Shown: piece by piece, positions 45,072-53,049 of the stretch
How the letters are laid out: the number at the start of each line of letters is the position of its first letter
Numbering within the stretch: the stretch's first letter is position 1
Assembly (NCBI GenBank): GCA_029202385.1
Contig: CP119314.1
Location: 5,011,001 to 5,075,000, forward strand
Source: Candidatus Sphingomonas phytovorans
GTDB lineage: Bacteria; Pseudomonadota; Alphaproteobacteria; Sphingomonadales; Sphingomonadaceae
DNA: 64,000 nucleotides
Reading direction: 5' to 3'
Translations under genes and position numbers: made by a program
Notes under the pieces: generated by a model
Told to the model about the DNA's origin: nothing
Databases searched by the model: none
Seen by the model: only the letters and a program-made list of their open reading frames with translations

Positions 45072-45902
45072 ATGACCATGTCTCTCGGACCTTTCGACCT
45101 GACTGGTAGGCCCTTTCTCGAGCTTTACGGGCTCTTCCTGGTCCTCACCATCATCGCCGGCTTCGTCATCCCGCGCTGGCTGCGTCCGGAGGGGCGATCG
45201 GGACGCGTCGCGGAGACAGGCCAGCTTGCCTATCTGGCGGGCGGCGCGGCGCGCTTCGCCGATGCCGTGGTGATGCGCCTGCTTGCAGTGCGGGCGCTCG
45301 TCATGATCGACAAGAAGGGCTTCCACGCCGCGGTGCGCAACGAGGGCAGGACGCCCGCGGAGCGCAGCGTGCTCGCCTTGCCGGGAGAACTCCGCTGGCC
45401 GCTGATCGAACGCGCGCTGAAACCCTATTCATCGCCGGTGCGGAGCAAGCTGGTTGCCGCGGGCCTGATGATGGATGACGGCCTGACCTTGCAGATGCGC
45501 TTCTGGCAGACGCTGCCTTATTTCCTGCTGCTGCTCTTCGGCGGCACCAAGCTGCTGATCGGCATCGAGCGCGGGCGGCCGGTCGGCTATCTGACGCTGC
45601 TGCTGATCCTGACCGCCATCTTCGCGCTGATCCGCTGGATCGCGGTCGACCGGCGGACGCAAGGCGGCCATGCCGCGCTGAAACGGGCGAGGATGGATGC
45701 CGACCGGCTGCGCCGCGCCCCGACCACGACCGAGACCGACCTGGCAGTCGCCCTGTTCGGCACGAGCGTGCTGGTGGGTTCCGGCTGGTCCGACTTCCAC
45801 ACGCTTCGCACCGCAAGTTCGGGCGACAGCGGCAGCGGTTCAGGCGATGGCGGCGGTGGCGGCGGGTGCGGTGGTGGGGGCTGCGGCGGATGCGGTGGCT
45901 GA
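45072..45902 (+). CDS. TIGR04222-type membrane protein with Gly/Cys-rich tail
   Basis: A 276-residue protein. A membrane helix near the N-terminus (LYGLFLVLTIIAGFVIPRWL) is followed by a cytoplasmic domain (about 45-145, LAYLAGGAARFADAVVMRLL; VLALPGELRWPLIERALKPY), two more helices (FLLLLFGGTKLL and LLLILTAIFALIRWI) and a tail ending in runs of Gly and Cys (about 250-276, with four Cys spaced by Gly). This matches the TIGR04222 domain architecture as I know it, including the low-complexity C-terminus. Function unknown. It is coupled to the DUF1399-type gene before it. Confidence 0.82.
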   Translation: MTMSLGPFDLTGRPFLELYGLFLVLTIIAGFVIPRWLRPEGRSGRVAETGQLAYLAGGAARFADAVVMRLLAVRALVMIDKKGFHAAVRNEGRTPAERSVLALPGELRWPLIERALKPYSSPVRSKLVAAGLMMDDGLTLQMRFWQTLPYFLLLLFGGTKLLIGIERGRPVGYLTLLLILTAIFALIRWIAVDRRTQGGHAALKRARMDADRLRRAPTTTETDLAVALFGTSVLVGSGWSDFHTLRTASSGDSGSGSGDGGGGGGCGGGGCGGCGG

Positions 45903-45918
45903 CCGCCCGTCGCGCTGA

Positions 45919-46119
45919 TCAGCGCTTCTGGCGCGACCGGTTGGCGTAGAGCAAAGCAGCCACCACGGCTGCCGATCCGATGCCCAGGCCGATCGTCGCA
46001 AGCGGCCAGCGTTTCGCCTTGGCGGTGTCGCCGGTCGCGGCGGCCGCCTCGCGCTGCTCCTTGGCGGCGCGGGTGGCGGCGATGATCTCGTTGGTATCGT
46101 CCTGGTCGTCGGTAGCCAA
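45919..46119 (-). CDS. Small single-span membrane protein, TTG start
   Basis: 66 residues from TTG at 46119. GGGAGAG sits four bases upstream and overlaps the tgt stop region, so translation is coupled to tgt. The acidic, helical N-terminus (ATDDQDDTNEIIAATRAAKE) is followed by one membrane span (ATIGLGIGSAAVVAALLYA) and a short basic tail (NRSRQKR). A longer frame starting inside tgt is less likely. No family name; small proteins of this type often follow tgt in sphingomonads, which is my recollection and not checked. Confidence 0.7.
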   Translation of the reverse strand: MATDDQDDTNEIIAATRAAKEQREAAAATGDTAKAKRWPLATIGLGIGSAAVVAALLYANRSRQKR

Positions 46120-46120
46120 G

Positions 46121-47260
46121 TTACTCTCCCTTGGGCGGGCCTGCATAATCCCGTCTGAACGCATCGGCAAAGGCCGCGATCCGCCCGCCTGCTATCGCGC
46201 CGCGAAGATCGGCCATCAAGACCTGATAAAACCACAGATTATGCTCGGTCATCAGCATCGCGCCGAGAATCTCGCCGGCGCGGACGAGATGATGGAGATA
46301 GGCGCGGCTCCAGGTGCCGCAGACCGGGCAGGGGCAGGCAGGATCGAGCGGCCCCTGATCCTCGGCGAATTTCGCGTTGCGGATGTTGATCGGACCGCCC
46401 CGGGTGAAGGCCTGGCCGGTGCGGCCGGATCGGGTCGGCAACACGCAGTCGAACATGTCGATGCCGCGTTCGACTGCCCCGACGATGTCGTCGGGCTTGC
46501 CGACGCCCATCAGGTAGCGCGGCTTGTCGGCGGGAAGCTGGCCCGGCGCGAAATCGAGGCAGCCGAACATTGCCTCCTGTCCTTCGCCGACCGCGAGCCC
46601 GCCGACCGCATAGCCGTCGAAACCGATATCGGTCAGTGCCTGCGCGCTCTCGCCGCGCAGCGTCTCGTCGAGCGCGCCCTGCTGGATGCCGAAGATCGCG
46701 GCGCCCTCGGCATGCGCGCCGCCGCCGTCGAACGCGGCGCGGCTGCGTTTCGCCCAGCGCATCGACCGCGCCATGGCGGCGGCCTGAACCTCCTTGGTCG
46801 AGGTGGTCGGCACCAGTTCGTCGAACGCCATGACGATGTCGGAGCCGAGCAGCCGCTGGATCTCGATCGAGCGCTCCGGGGAGAGGGTGTGGCGCGACCC
46901 GTCGAGATGGCTCTTGAAGGTCACGCCGTCCTCTGATCGGGTGGTCAGGTCGCTCAGGCTCATCACCTGATAACCGCCGCTGTCAGTCAGGATCGGTCGG
47001 TCCCAGCCCATGAAACCGTGCAGTCCGCCGAGTCGCGCGACTCGCTCGGCGCCGGGGCGGAGCATCAGGTGATAGGTATTGCCCAGGATGATATCGGCGC
47101 CCGCCGCGCGCACGTCCGCCGGTTTCACCGCCTTGACCGTTGCGGCGGTGCCGACCGGCATGAAGGCCGGGGTGCGGATCGTGCCGCGCTTCATGGCGAT
47201 CTCGCCGGTGCGGGCCTTGCCGTCGGTGGCGTTGATGGTGAACTCGAAACGCGGGGACAT
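46121..47260 (-). CDS. tgt: tRNA-guanine transglycosylase
   Basis: A 379-residue TIM-barrel enzyme that exchanges guanine-34 for preQ1 in tRNAs with GUN anticodons, an early step of queuosine formation. Motifs: [45 protein letters not shown] (catalytic Asp), [24 protein letters not shown] (second catalytic Asp region upstream) and the zinc site [20 protein letters not shown]. Full length. In relatives it is commonly grouped with queA, ppi and coaD; here queA lies 5.8 kb upstream. Confidence 0.98.
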   Translation of the reverse strand: MSPRFEFTINATDGKARTGEIAMKRGTIRTPAFMPVGTAATVKAVKPADVRAAGADIILGNTYHLMLRPGAERVARLGGLHGFMGWDRPILTDSGGYQVMSLSDLTTRSEDGVTFKSHLDGSRHTLSPERSIEIQRLLGSDIVMAFDELVPTTSTKEVQAAAMARSMRWAKRSRAAFDGGGAHAEGAAIFGIQQGALDETLRGESAQALTDIGFDGYAVGGLAVGEGQEAMFGCLDFAPGQLPADKPRYLMGVGKPDDIVGAVERGIDMFDCVLPTRSGRTGQAFTRGGPINIRNAKFAEDQGPLDPACPCPVCGTWSRAYLHHLVRAGEILGAMLMTEHNLWFYQVLMADLRGAIAGGRIAAFADAFRRDYAGPPKGE

Positions 47261-47332
47261 GATGTGCCTCTAGCGGCGGAAGTCGGCTAATGTCGACACG
47301 CAACGCATCGCCGGCCTAGACATTGGCCCATT

Positions 47333-47974
47333 ATGGCCGACGAGAAAAACAAGGCGCTGCGCGAGATGGCGCGGCACCGGGGATTGACGCTGAAGACGTC
47401 GCGGCGGCGTAAGTCGGGCGGCGATTTCGGCCGCTACGGCCTGGTCGATGCGGCGGGCAAGCCGGTGCTCGGCATCGGCGCCACAGGGCTCGAGGCAAGT
47501 GCCGAGGAAGTCGAGACCTTCCTGCGCGACGCGATGCGCGCGACCTGGAAAAGCTCCGCGGGGACGGTCAAGGCGCGGAAGGTTGTGCCTGAGGCTCGAC
47601 CCGAACCGGAGCCCAAGCCCAAGCCGAAACCGAAACCGAAACCGAAACTCAAGGTGGTGGTCGCCAATCTGTTCGCGGATCTCCCGGCCGCGCGACGGGC
47701 CGAAGCCTTTACCGGGCTGCTCGACCGGCCGGGCGTGCGGATCGAACGGATCGTGTCGAACGGCCAGGCGACGCCTGAGGCTGAACCAATGGTGCAGGAG
47801 CGGGACGAATGGGTCGTGCTGCTGATGGGCGAGGCGGGGATCAGGATCGAGGATTCCGCGGCGGTGACACTCCGGCCGGGCGACCACCTGACGATCGCGG
47901 GCGGCCAGCGACACTGGGTGACCTATACCGCGAAGGACGAGCCGACCGTGTGGCTCGCGGTGCATGTCGGCTGA
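47333..47974 (+). CDS. Two-domain protein: small basic domain fused to a cupin
   Basis: A 213-residue protein with three parts. Residues 1-68 form a compact basic unit (ALREMARHRGLTLKTSRRRK, GGDFGRYGLVDAAGKPVLGI, ASAEEVETFLRDAM) of a type also found as stand-alone sphingomonad proteins. Residues about 85-105 are a rigid PEPEPKPKPKPKPKPK linker. Residues about 106-213 are a cupin (EWVVLLMGEAGIRIEDSAAV, LRPGDHLTIAGGQRHWVTYT). The cupin keeps one clear His plus an Asp/His pair. The basic part could contact nucleic acid, but that is a guess. Function unknown. Confidence 0.7.
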   Translation: MADEKNKALREMARHRGLTLKTSRRRKSGGDFGRYGLVDAAGKPVLGIGATGLEASAEEVETFLRDAMRATWKSSAGTVKARKVVPEARPEPEPKPKPKPKPKPKLKVVVANLFADLPAARRAEAFTGLLDRPGVRIERIVSNGQATPEAEPMVQERDEWVVLLMGEAGIRIEDSAAVTLRPGDHLTIAGGQRHWVTYTAKDEPTVWLAVHVG

Positions 47975-48009
47975 GCGCCGCTCTTCCCTTCCCCGGAAGG
48001 CAGATGTTC

Positions 48010-48303
48010 AGGGTCAGAATCCATTGATCACAGCCAGAAGATGACGGAGGCCGCGAGAGCGGTGGCGGAGAAGAAGGCGGTTGGGCATCGGTCGTAGCGG
48101 GTGGCGACGCGGGACCAGTCTTTGGGGTTCATGCCACCCTTGACGCGCCCGATCGTCCACCCGGGGCTTGCCGTGGGTCTGGGGGAAATACGGCTCACGC
48201 TGCGCCATCTGCTCGTCCGTCAACCAGTACGGGTCGCTCATATCCAGCCTCCTTACGGAGCCTGAAACAAACCAAGCCTCTCATATCAATGGTCCTGACC
48301 CTA
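48010..48303 (-). mobile_element. Internally deleted IS5-family element, remnant 1
   Basis: The ends AGGGTCAGAATCCATTGAT (48010-48028) and, on the other strand, AGGGTCAGGACCATTGAT (from 48303) are imperfect terminal inverted repeats. Inside, on the minus strand, the first 30 residues of an IS5-type transposase are recognisable (MSDPYWLTDEQMAQREPYFP, then HGKPRVDD). After two deletions the sequence reads IGRVKGGMN joined to PKDWSRVATRYDRCPTAFF and the transposase C-terminus VIFWL. At about 294 bp it cannot encode a transposase but has both ends, so it could be a MITE-like derivative. No clear target duplication was found. Confidence 0.8.
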
Positions 48304-49569
48304 GGGAGCGTCACGAACCCCCAACACGGTGGACGCAGAGAGTTCCGGCGCCACAACGGCGAGGTCGTAGCCGCGGATGAGAGCGCGCCATTCAGGCGTC
48401 AGGGCTTCCAGATCGTCGCTGCGCAAACGGCGCAGATCCAGCAGGAACCAAGCGCCCTGCGGCGTGTCCGAGGGGCGGGCCAGCATCACATCCTTGCGCC
48501 AGTCGCTGCCCTTGCCCGTGGTCGCATCGAAGTCACGCACGGCAACTTGGCGGCCGACCCCGTTGTATCTGGCTTCCACGCCTCTCGCGCCGACGACGAT
48601 GAGGTTGAGTGATTTCACGCCCTCTCCGTCGGCATGCTCGGCGACGAAATTGCCCAGGTCGCGCTGGCCGAGTGGATTGTAGCCCTTGTAGAGATGCCAG
48701 GCGCCGAACTTCATCAGCACGCGCGCCTGTGGCGCCTTGGCGAAATGCGTGGCCAGCGTTCGCTTCATCAGCCGGGCCCTGCGCCCGTTCGGATCGCCAC
48801 GGCGGGACTGCGACGCCTGATAGATAGCGCGTGTTTCGCGCAAGGCGACGAACAGCGCCTTGGCCCGGTCGCCGCCGTCCTGGTCGATGGCTGTCCCCGC
48901 CTGATCCAGCGTCGCATCGGTGGCCTTGAACAGAAACAGGTCCTCGGGCGAACGGGAGGTGAGCGCGACCTTCATCGCCGTCTGCTCCTGTTCGGCCAGC
49001 GCTTCGATCCGGGCGCGGGCGAGCGGTCCTGGACCGGCCGCGAGCATCTGTTCGAACAAATAGCCGCTCGCGCCGAAGAACTCCTGATCCAGCCCCCAAA
49101 GCTTGAAATCCGGCCCAGCGACACCCGCGCAATCGGCCGCCGTCCGCCCCTCGTCGCGGAAGTTGAGGAAGGCCATGGCGTCGGGATGGGCGCTCATGAA
49201 GTCAGAAATCTGCTGTTCCCGGTTCGGCTCCCTCAGCCGTGCATTGACCGCTCCGGCGGCCTCCGGCCCCATCTCGACGGCCATGGCCGTCAGGCCGCCC
49301 GGCGCCATCAATCGACAGATGTTCGTGGTGAAGGCGGGAATCTCGCGCGAAAAATGGCTCTCGCCGATGAGGACGTACCGGCTGGCGTCTATCGCTTCCG
49401 CCAGTATCGCGGCTCCCGGACCCGAGAAGCCCTCCGGCCGGACAATCAGCGGCGCCCCTGCGTGCGCAATGCGGTCAGCGAACGTAAGCGGTGCTACTGT
49501 CTCGGCGTGCGCGGAAGCCGCGCCCAGGCTTGCGAGCGCCAAGGCGGCCGCAATCGATTTCAGATTCAT
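48301..49569 (-). CDS. Secreted erythromycin-esterase/ChaN-like hydrolase, hypothetical
   Basis: A 422-residue protein with a signal peptide (IAAALALASLGAASAHA). An early motif, YVLIGESHFSREIPAFTTNI, carries the GExH pattern of erythromycin-esterase and ChaN/TraB-like metal or esterase folds, with MAVEMGPEAAG soon after and KFGAWHLYKGYNPLGQRDLG later supplying a further His. The fold family is therefore probable but the activity is not shown; the name should not be taken as antibiotic resistance. IS5-type remnants lie on both sides, and the last about 90 codons recur as a relic at 33030-33305. The ATG at 49569 follows a G-rich ribosome site. Confidence 0.65.
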   Translation of the reverse strand: MNLKSIAAALALASLGAASAHAETVAPLTFADRIAHAGAPLIVRPEGFSGPGAAILAEAIDASRYVLIGESHFSREIPAFTTNICRLMAPGGLTAMAVEMGPEAAGAVNARLREPNREQQISDFMSAHPDAMAFLNFRDEGRTAADCAGVAGPDFKLWGLDQEFFGASGYLFEQMLAAGPGPLARARIEALAEQEQTAMKVALTSRSPEDLFLFKATDATLDQAGTAIDQDGGDRAKALFVALRETRAIYQASQSRRGDPNGRRARLMKRTLATHFAKAPQARVLMKFGAWHLYKGYNPLGQRDLGNFVAEHADGEGVKSLNLIVVGARGVEARYNGVGRQVAVRDFDATTGKGSDWRKDVMLARPSDTPQGAWFLLDLRRLRSDDLEALTPEWRALIRGYDLAVVAPELSASTVLGVRDAP

Positions 49570-49661
49570 GTAAACCACCCCCGTTATGTGAAGCGAACTG
49601 GCGGCGATCTCTGAAAGCTACAAGTTAAATCGTGCTCACAAGTCTCCTCCCGGTTTGCAAC

Positions 49662-49828
49662 CTAGCGCACCGCACGGCGTCGAGCCTGCGGGTAAAGGGG
49701 GGATCCCGGACGGCTGATTGGGCGCACCTAGGGTGGCATGAACCTCAAAGACTGCACCGCGTCGCCACCCGCTATGACCGATGCCCTACCGCCTTCTTCC
49801 CTGCCATCGCTTCCGCGGGTCCTGACCC
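49662..49828 (+). mobile_element. IS5-family element, remnant 2 (3' part)
   Basis: On the plus strand a piece of the transposase second half is readable: AHRTASSLRVK, then GWHEPQRLHRVATRYDRCPT and AFFPAIASA. It has the same junction as remnant 1, in which GGMN is fused to KDW, plus a one-base deletion. It ends at GGTCCTGACCCT, matching a terminal repeat end of remnant 1. The 5' end and left terminal repeat are gone. The shared deletion means the two remnants descend from one defective copy. Confidence 0.75.
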
Positions 49829-50733
49829 TAGAGCGCCAGTTCCCAGATCTCGCCTTGTTCCGGTTTGCCGAATTCATGGTGGATTTCGGTCTTCACGATC
49901 ACGAAGCCCTTGGCCGCATAGATCCGCCGCGCGCTCAGCAGCACGCTGTGGGTCCATAGCCGAAGCGTCGAATAGCCCGCCTCCCGCGCAAGGGCGACGC
50001 AGCGGCCGACCAGGTCGCCGCCGATGCCCATGCCGCGCGCCCATGGCTCGACATAGAGCAATCGCAACTGGGCGACGCCGTCGCCGGCATCGACCACGAA
50101 GATCGATCCCGCCATCACGCCACCGCTTTCGGCGACCCAGCATTGCTCGCGGCCAGCCTGATAATCGCGCAGGAAAGCCGAAGTGACGTCCCCGAGCAGC
50201 ACCTCCATCGGTGCCGCCCAGCCATGGCTTTCGTTGTAGAGAATCGCCTGGCGCGCGGTGATCATGCCCATGTCGCCCGGGCCGAAGGTGCGGACGGCAT
50301 AGCCGGCGGTCTTTCCTGCGGAGAGCAGCCCGCGCGCTGTGTCGAGCGCGGCGACCAGCACGCGCCGGTCGGCCTCGGCCAGCGGCGCGATACGCTGCTC
50401 AAGCAGGTCGCGCTGGCGCTTGTCGAGATCGGCGAACATCTCCCGCCCGGCTGCCGTCAGGGCGATCGGGCGGCGCCTGGCGTCCTCGCCGCGTCCGCGC
50501 TCGATCCATCCATTCGCCTCGAACTTGCGCAGCATTCGGCTGGCATAGCCCGCATCGAGCCCGATCACCTGTTGCAGGTCGATCGCAACGGGCTGGTCGC
50601 GCGTCGCGATCTCGTAAAGCAGGCGCCCCTCAGCCAGCGACAGGGCGCTGCCGAGGAAGCGCTGATCGAGGGCGCCGGAAAATTTCGTGTGAAAGCGGTT
50701 GAAGGCGCGCAGCGCGGGGATGGTCGAGTCCAT
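49828..50733 (-). CDS. MarR-family regulator fused to GNAT acetyltransferase
   Basis: A 301-residue fusion. Residues 1-145 are a MarR winged helix (LSLAEGRLLYEIATRDQPVA, LQQVIGLDAGYASRMLRKFE, GWIERGRGEDARRRPIALTA). Residues about 150-301 are a GNAT domain (QLRLLYVEPWARGMGIGGDL, where the RGMGIG loop binds acetyl-CoA, then LWTHSVLLSARRIYAAKGF). Fusions of this kind are recurrent in bacteria and suggest that acetylation and DNA binding are linked. Its stop codon lies exactly at the end of IS remnant 2. Confidence 0.93.
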   Translation of the reverse strand: MDSTIPALRAFNRFHTKFSGALDQRFLGSALSLAEGRLLYEIATRDQPVAIDLQQVIGLDAGYASRMLRKFEANGWIERGRGEDARRRPIALTAAGREMFADLDKRQRDLLEQRIAPLAEADRRVLVAALDTARGLLSAGKTAGYAVRTFGPGDMGMITARQAILYNESHGWAAPMEVLLGDVTSAFLRDYQAGREQCWVAESGGVMAGSIFVVDAGDGVAQLRLLYVEPWARGMGIGGDLVGRCVALAREAGYSTLRLWTHSVLLSARRIYAAKGFVIVKTEIHHEFGKPEQGEIWELAL

Positions 50734-50775
50734 GACCGCAGAATGCGTGGATTACTTGACGATGTCAACTAATGG

Positions 50776-51579
50776 TCAGCGCGGTGCGAAGCGTTCGAGC
50801 ATTTCGTGGAATGCCGCGTCAGCCGCGGCATGCGACCGGGCATCGATCATGCCCTTCGGCTCGGCTTCGACGATGGCATATTCCGCCTGGACGAACGTCT
50901 CGATCTCGGCGGGCATCGGGGCCAGGCCAAGCTCGCGCGTCGCCGCCTTCCGGGCGATCAGCTCGGCGATGATCGCCCGAACCCGCGGCGGCGGATCGCA
51001 TTCGGCGATCAATGTGGGGAAATGCATCGGCGGCGCGGTACCCGGATGATGCCGCATCCAGCGCAGCACCGCGGCGGGGCGCAGGATGTAGAACAGCCGC
51101 TTGATCGCGATGTCTTCTCCCTCATTCGCGCGGTCGCGTTGCTGCATGCCGAGATGAAGATAGTGGCGACGGATCAGCGCGAGCGGCGCATGGGCGTCGG
51201 CAAAGGCGGACAGGGTATCGCGAAAGGCTGGGTCGCCGCGATAGACGATCGGCGAGCGCAGCCATTCGATGGCGACCGCATTGCCCTTGACGATCAATCG
51301 CAAGGCCTTGGCGACATCCCATCCGTTGACGTCGAGCAGCCCGTCGAGCGGTGTCTCGATCACGTCGCGCCGTGGCCAGAGGGTCAGGTAATCCTGCCGC
51401 CGCCGGACGAAGAGAAAACGACAGTCATAGTCGCTGTCGGGCGAGGCAAAGCCCCAGGCGCGGCTGCCGCTTTCGATCGCGAGGGGCATCGCGACTCGAT
51501 CGTCTTTCGTGATCGCCTCGAGACGGGCGTCGATCGCCTCGACGGTCGCGGCGTCGAAATCGGCTGGAATCGACCGGAT
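50776..51579 (-). CDS. RlaP/YcgL-type nucleotidyltransferase-domain protein, start unclear
   Basis: The first Met in frame (51489) lies only five residues before the catalytic pattern ESGSRAWGFASPDSDYDCRF (G-S then DxD). That is too short for the fold, which normally has a helix in front. The frame is open upstream to the TGA of the HAD gene and contains no ATG/GTG/TTG, but continues the expected sequence (RSIPADFDAATVEAIDARLE, AITKDDRVAMPLAIE). I therefore start it at ATC 51579 (267 residues); ATT a few codons later is possible, as is a mutated start. The rest (LRLIVKGNAVAIEWLRSPIV, IKRLFYILRPAAVLRWM) is typical of the family. Confidence 0.7.
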   Translation of the reverse strand: MRSIPADFDAATVEAIDARLEAITKDDRVAMPLAIESGSRAWGFASPDSDYDCRFLFVRRRQDYLTLWPRRDVIETPLDGLLDVNGWDVAKALRLIVKGNAVAIEWLRSPIVYRGDPAFRDTLSAFADAHAPLALIRRHYLHLGMQQRDRANEGEDIAIKRLFYILRPAAVLRWMRHHPGTAPPMHFPTLIAECDPPPRVRAIIAELIARKAATRELGLAPMPAEIETFVQAEYAIVEAEPKGMIDARSHAAADAAFHEMLERFAPR

Positions 51580-51582
51580 GCC

Positions 51583-52272
51583 TCAGGCCCGTCGCCGCTC
51601 GTCGCGTTCGTGCGAGTCGCCGAGCAGGAGCCGGGCAATCTCGTCGGGATGCTCGAAGACCTTGTCCGGCGCCGCCCGGATCAGCGCGTCGCGGTGGGCA
51701 TAGCCCCACATGACCGCGCCGGCCGTCACCCCTGCCTTGCGGGCGGCGGCGATATCGCGCGTCTCGTCGCCGATCGCGATCGCCTCATAGGCCTCGACAT
51801 AGCTGCGGCGCAGCACCCGGCGATAGCGTGGCGCCTTGCCGAGCAATGAGGCGCCGCATTCGAACCAGTCGATCCGGGCGACATTGGCCGGCCCCAATAT
51901 GGCCCGCACATTCGCCTCCGAATTCGAGGTGACGAGCGCGATCTTCATTCCCGCACCGGCAAGGTCTTCGATCAGCGAATCGACGCCGTCGAACAGCATG
52001 ATGCGGCTGGTCTGTTCGGCCAGCAGCGCATGGAGATAGCGCCCGATCGCCGGGAGCTTCCAGCGCGGGATGCGCAGATAGCTGAGCACCTCGCGCGTGG
52101 TGTGTCCCCGCAGCATCTCGACCTCTTCCGGCATCACCCGGCGAAAGCCGAAGCGTTCGGCGAGATGATCGGCGATCGACAGGAACCAGTCGCCGCTGTC
52201 GGCCAGGGTGCCGTCGAAATCGAAGATCACGAGCCGATAGCGTCGCGGCCACCCGGGTCCGGTGGTGGTCAT
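51583..52272 (-). CDS. HAD-superfamily phosphatase-like hydrolase
   Basis: A 229-residue HAD hydrolase. Motif I is LVIFDFDGTLADSGDWFL (nucleophile Asp plus acid Asp), motif II MKIALVTSNSEANV, motif III a Lys in SLLGKAPRYR, and motif IV AIAIGDETRDIAAARKAGVT. It has a helical cap of the phosphoglycolate-phosphatase type. The substrate is unknown. Several in-frame Met codons exist; I start at 52272, just before the fold. The nucleotidyltransferase-like frame follows without a gap in the same reading frame, so the two are likely coupled. Confidence 0.9.
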   Translation of the reverse strand: MTTTGPGWPRRYRLVIFDFDGTLADSGDWFLSIADHLAERFGFRRVMPEEVEMLRGHTTREVLSYLRIPRWKLPAIGRYLHALLAEQTSRIMLFDGVDSLIEDLAGAGMKIALVTSNSEANVRAILGPANVARIDWFECGASLLGKAPRYRRVLRRSYVEAYEAIAIGDETRDIAAARKAGVTAGAVMWGYAHRDALIRAAPDKVFEHPDEIARLLLGDSHERDERRRA

Positions 52273-52306
52273 GTCGCGATCGGCGGGGCTCATGTGGAAG
52301 GCCTCG

Positions 52307-52840
52307 TCACGGTTTCGCGGATTTTCCGCCGCGTCGTCCACGCGCGTCCGCCGGGCGGTCGTCGACGGCCCTTGCCCTGATCGTCAGCAACTCTGCGCGG
52401 GTGAGTATTCCATCCTTGTTCGTGTCGAAGCGGGCGAACAGCGTCGCGAATTGCGCCTCAAGCTCGGCCAGCGTGATTCGGTTGTCGCCATTAGCGTCGA
52501 CGGTGAAGGGGCTGGGCAGGGCGTTGCGATCGCCCAGCCATTGAAGCGCCCAGTCGCTATAGCCGATATAGCCGATCGATCCGGCGCCCCCCGGATCGAC
52601 GCTGGCGAAGCTCCGTTTCACGCAGGCGTCGAGCTCGGCGCGAGTCACCTTCGCGTCGCCATCGGTGTCACAGGCCGCGATCATCATCGCCACGGGTTCG
52701 GCGACGATCGTTGCCGGTGGCTGGCCGTTCGGCCCGCCGCCGGGGAGTGTCGGGACGACGGGCGCCGCCTGCTGCGCCGAAGCGGATGCGCCCTGAACAC
52801 ACAGGCCGGCAAGCGCGATGGCAACGATCTGCAGGCGCAT
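52307..52840 (-). CDS. Exported EF-hand protein
   Basis: A 177-residue protein with a signal peptide (IVAIALAGLCVQGASASAQ). EF-hand loops are at DTDGDAKVTRAELD, VDANGDNRITLAELE and FDTNKDGILTRAEL. A fourth, degenerate one is around VDPGGAGSIGYIGY. The C-terminus is basic and disordered. It is a second calcium-binding periplasmic candidate besides 43806-44309, with little similarity outside the loops. The ATG at 52840 was chosen for the signal peptide. Confidence 0.9.
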   Translation of the reverse strand: MRLQIVAIALAGLCVQGASASAQQAAPVVPTLPGGGPNGQPPATIVAEPVAMMIAACDTDGDAKVTRAELDACVKRSFASVDPGGAGSIGYIGYSDWALQWLGDRNALPSPFTVDANGDNRITLAELEAQFATLFARFDTNKDGILTRAELLTIRARAVDDRPADARGRRGGKSAKP

Positions 52841-53049
52841 TTCGGGAAGGCCTTTCACGGAATCAACGGGCTGTCGCAACCATGGTGACAGAACCGATAG
52901 CCGGATTCGGTCGCGTGGCGATAGGCCGTCCGGATGCTTTCGCGCGTTCCCGGTCCGGAAAGATCCGGCGAGGAAGTTCAGGAATGACTCGAGCCCGCCT
53001 GCGGCCGACCGTTTGATCATGGCCCGCCGGGCACCGATGGGGCCATTGC

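Noticed and set aside
48301..49569. Calling this gene a macrolide-resistance esterase
   Set aside because: Only the general GExH fold motif is visible. The family is broad and nothing in the sequence shows antibiotic hydrolysis.
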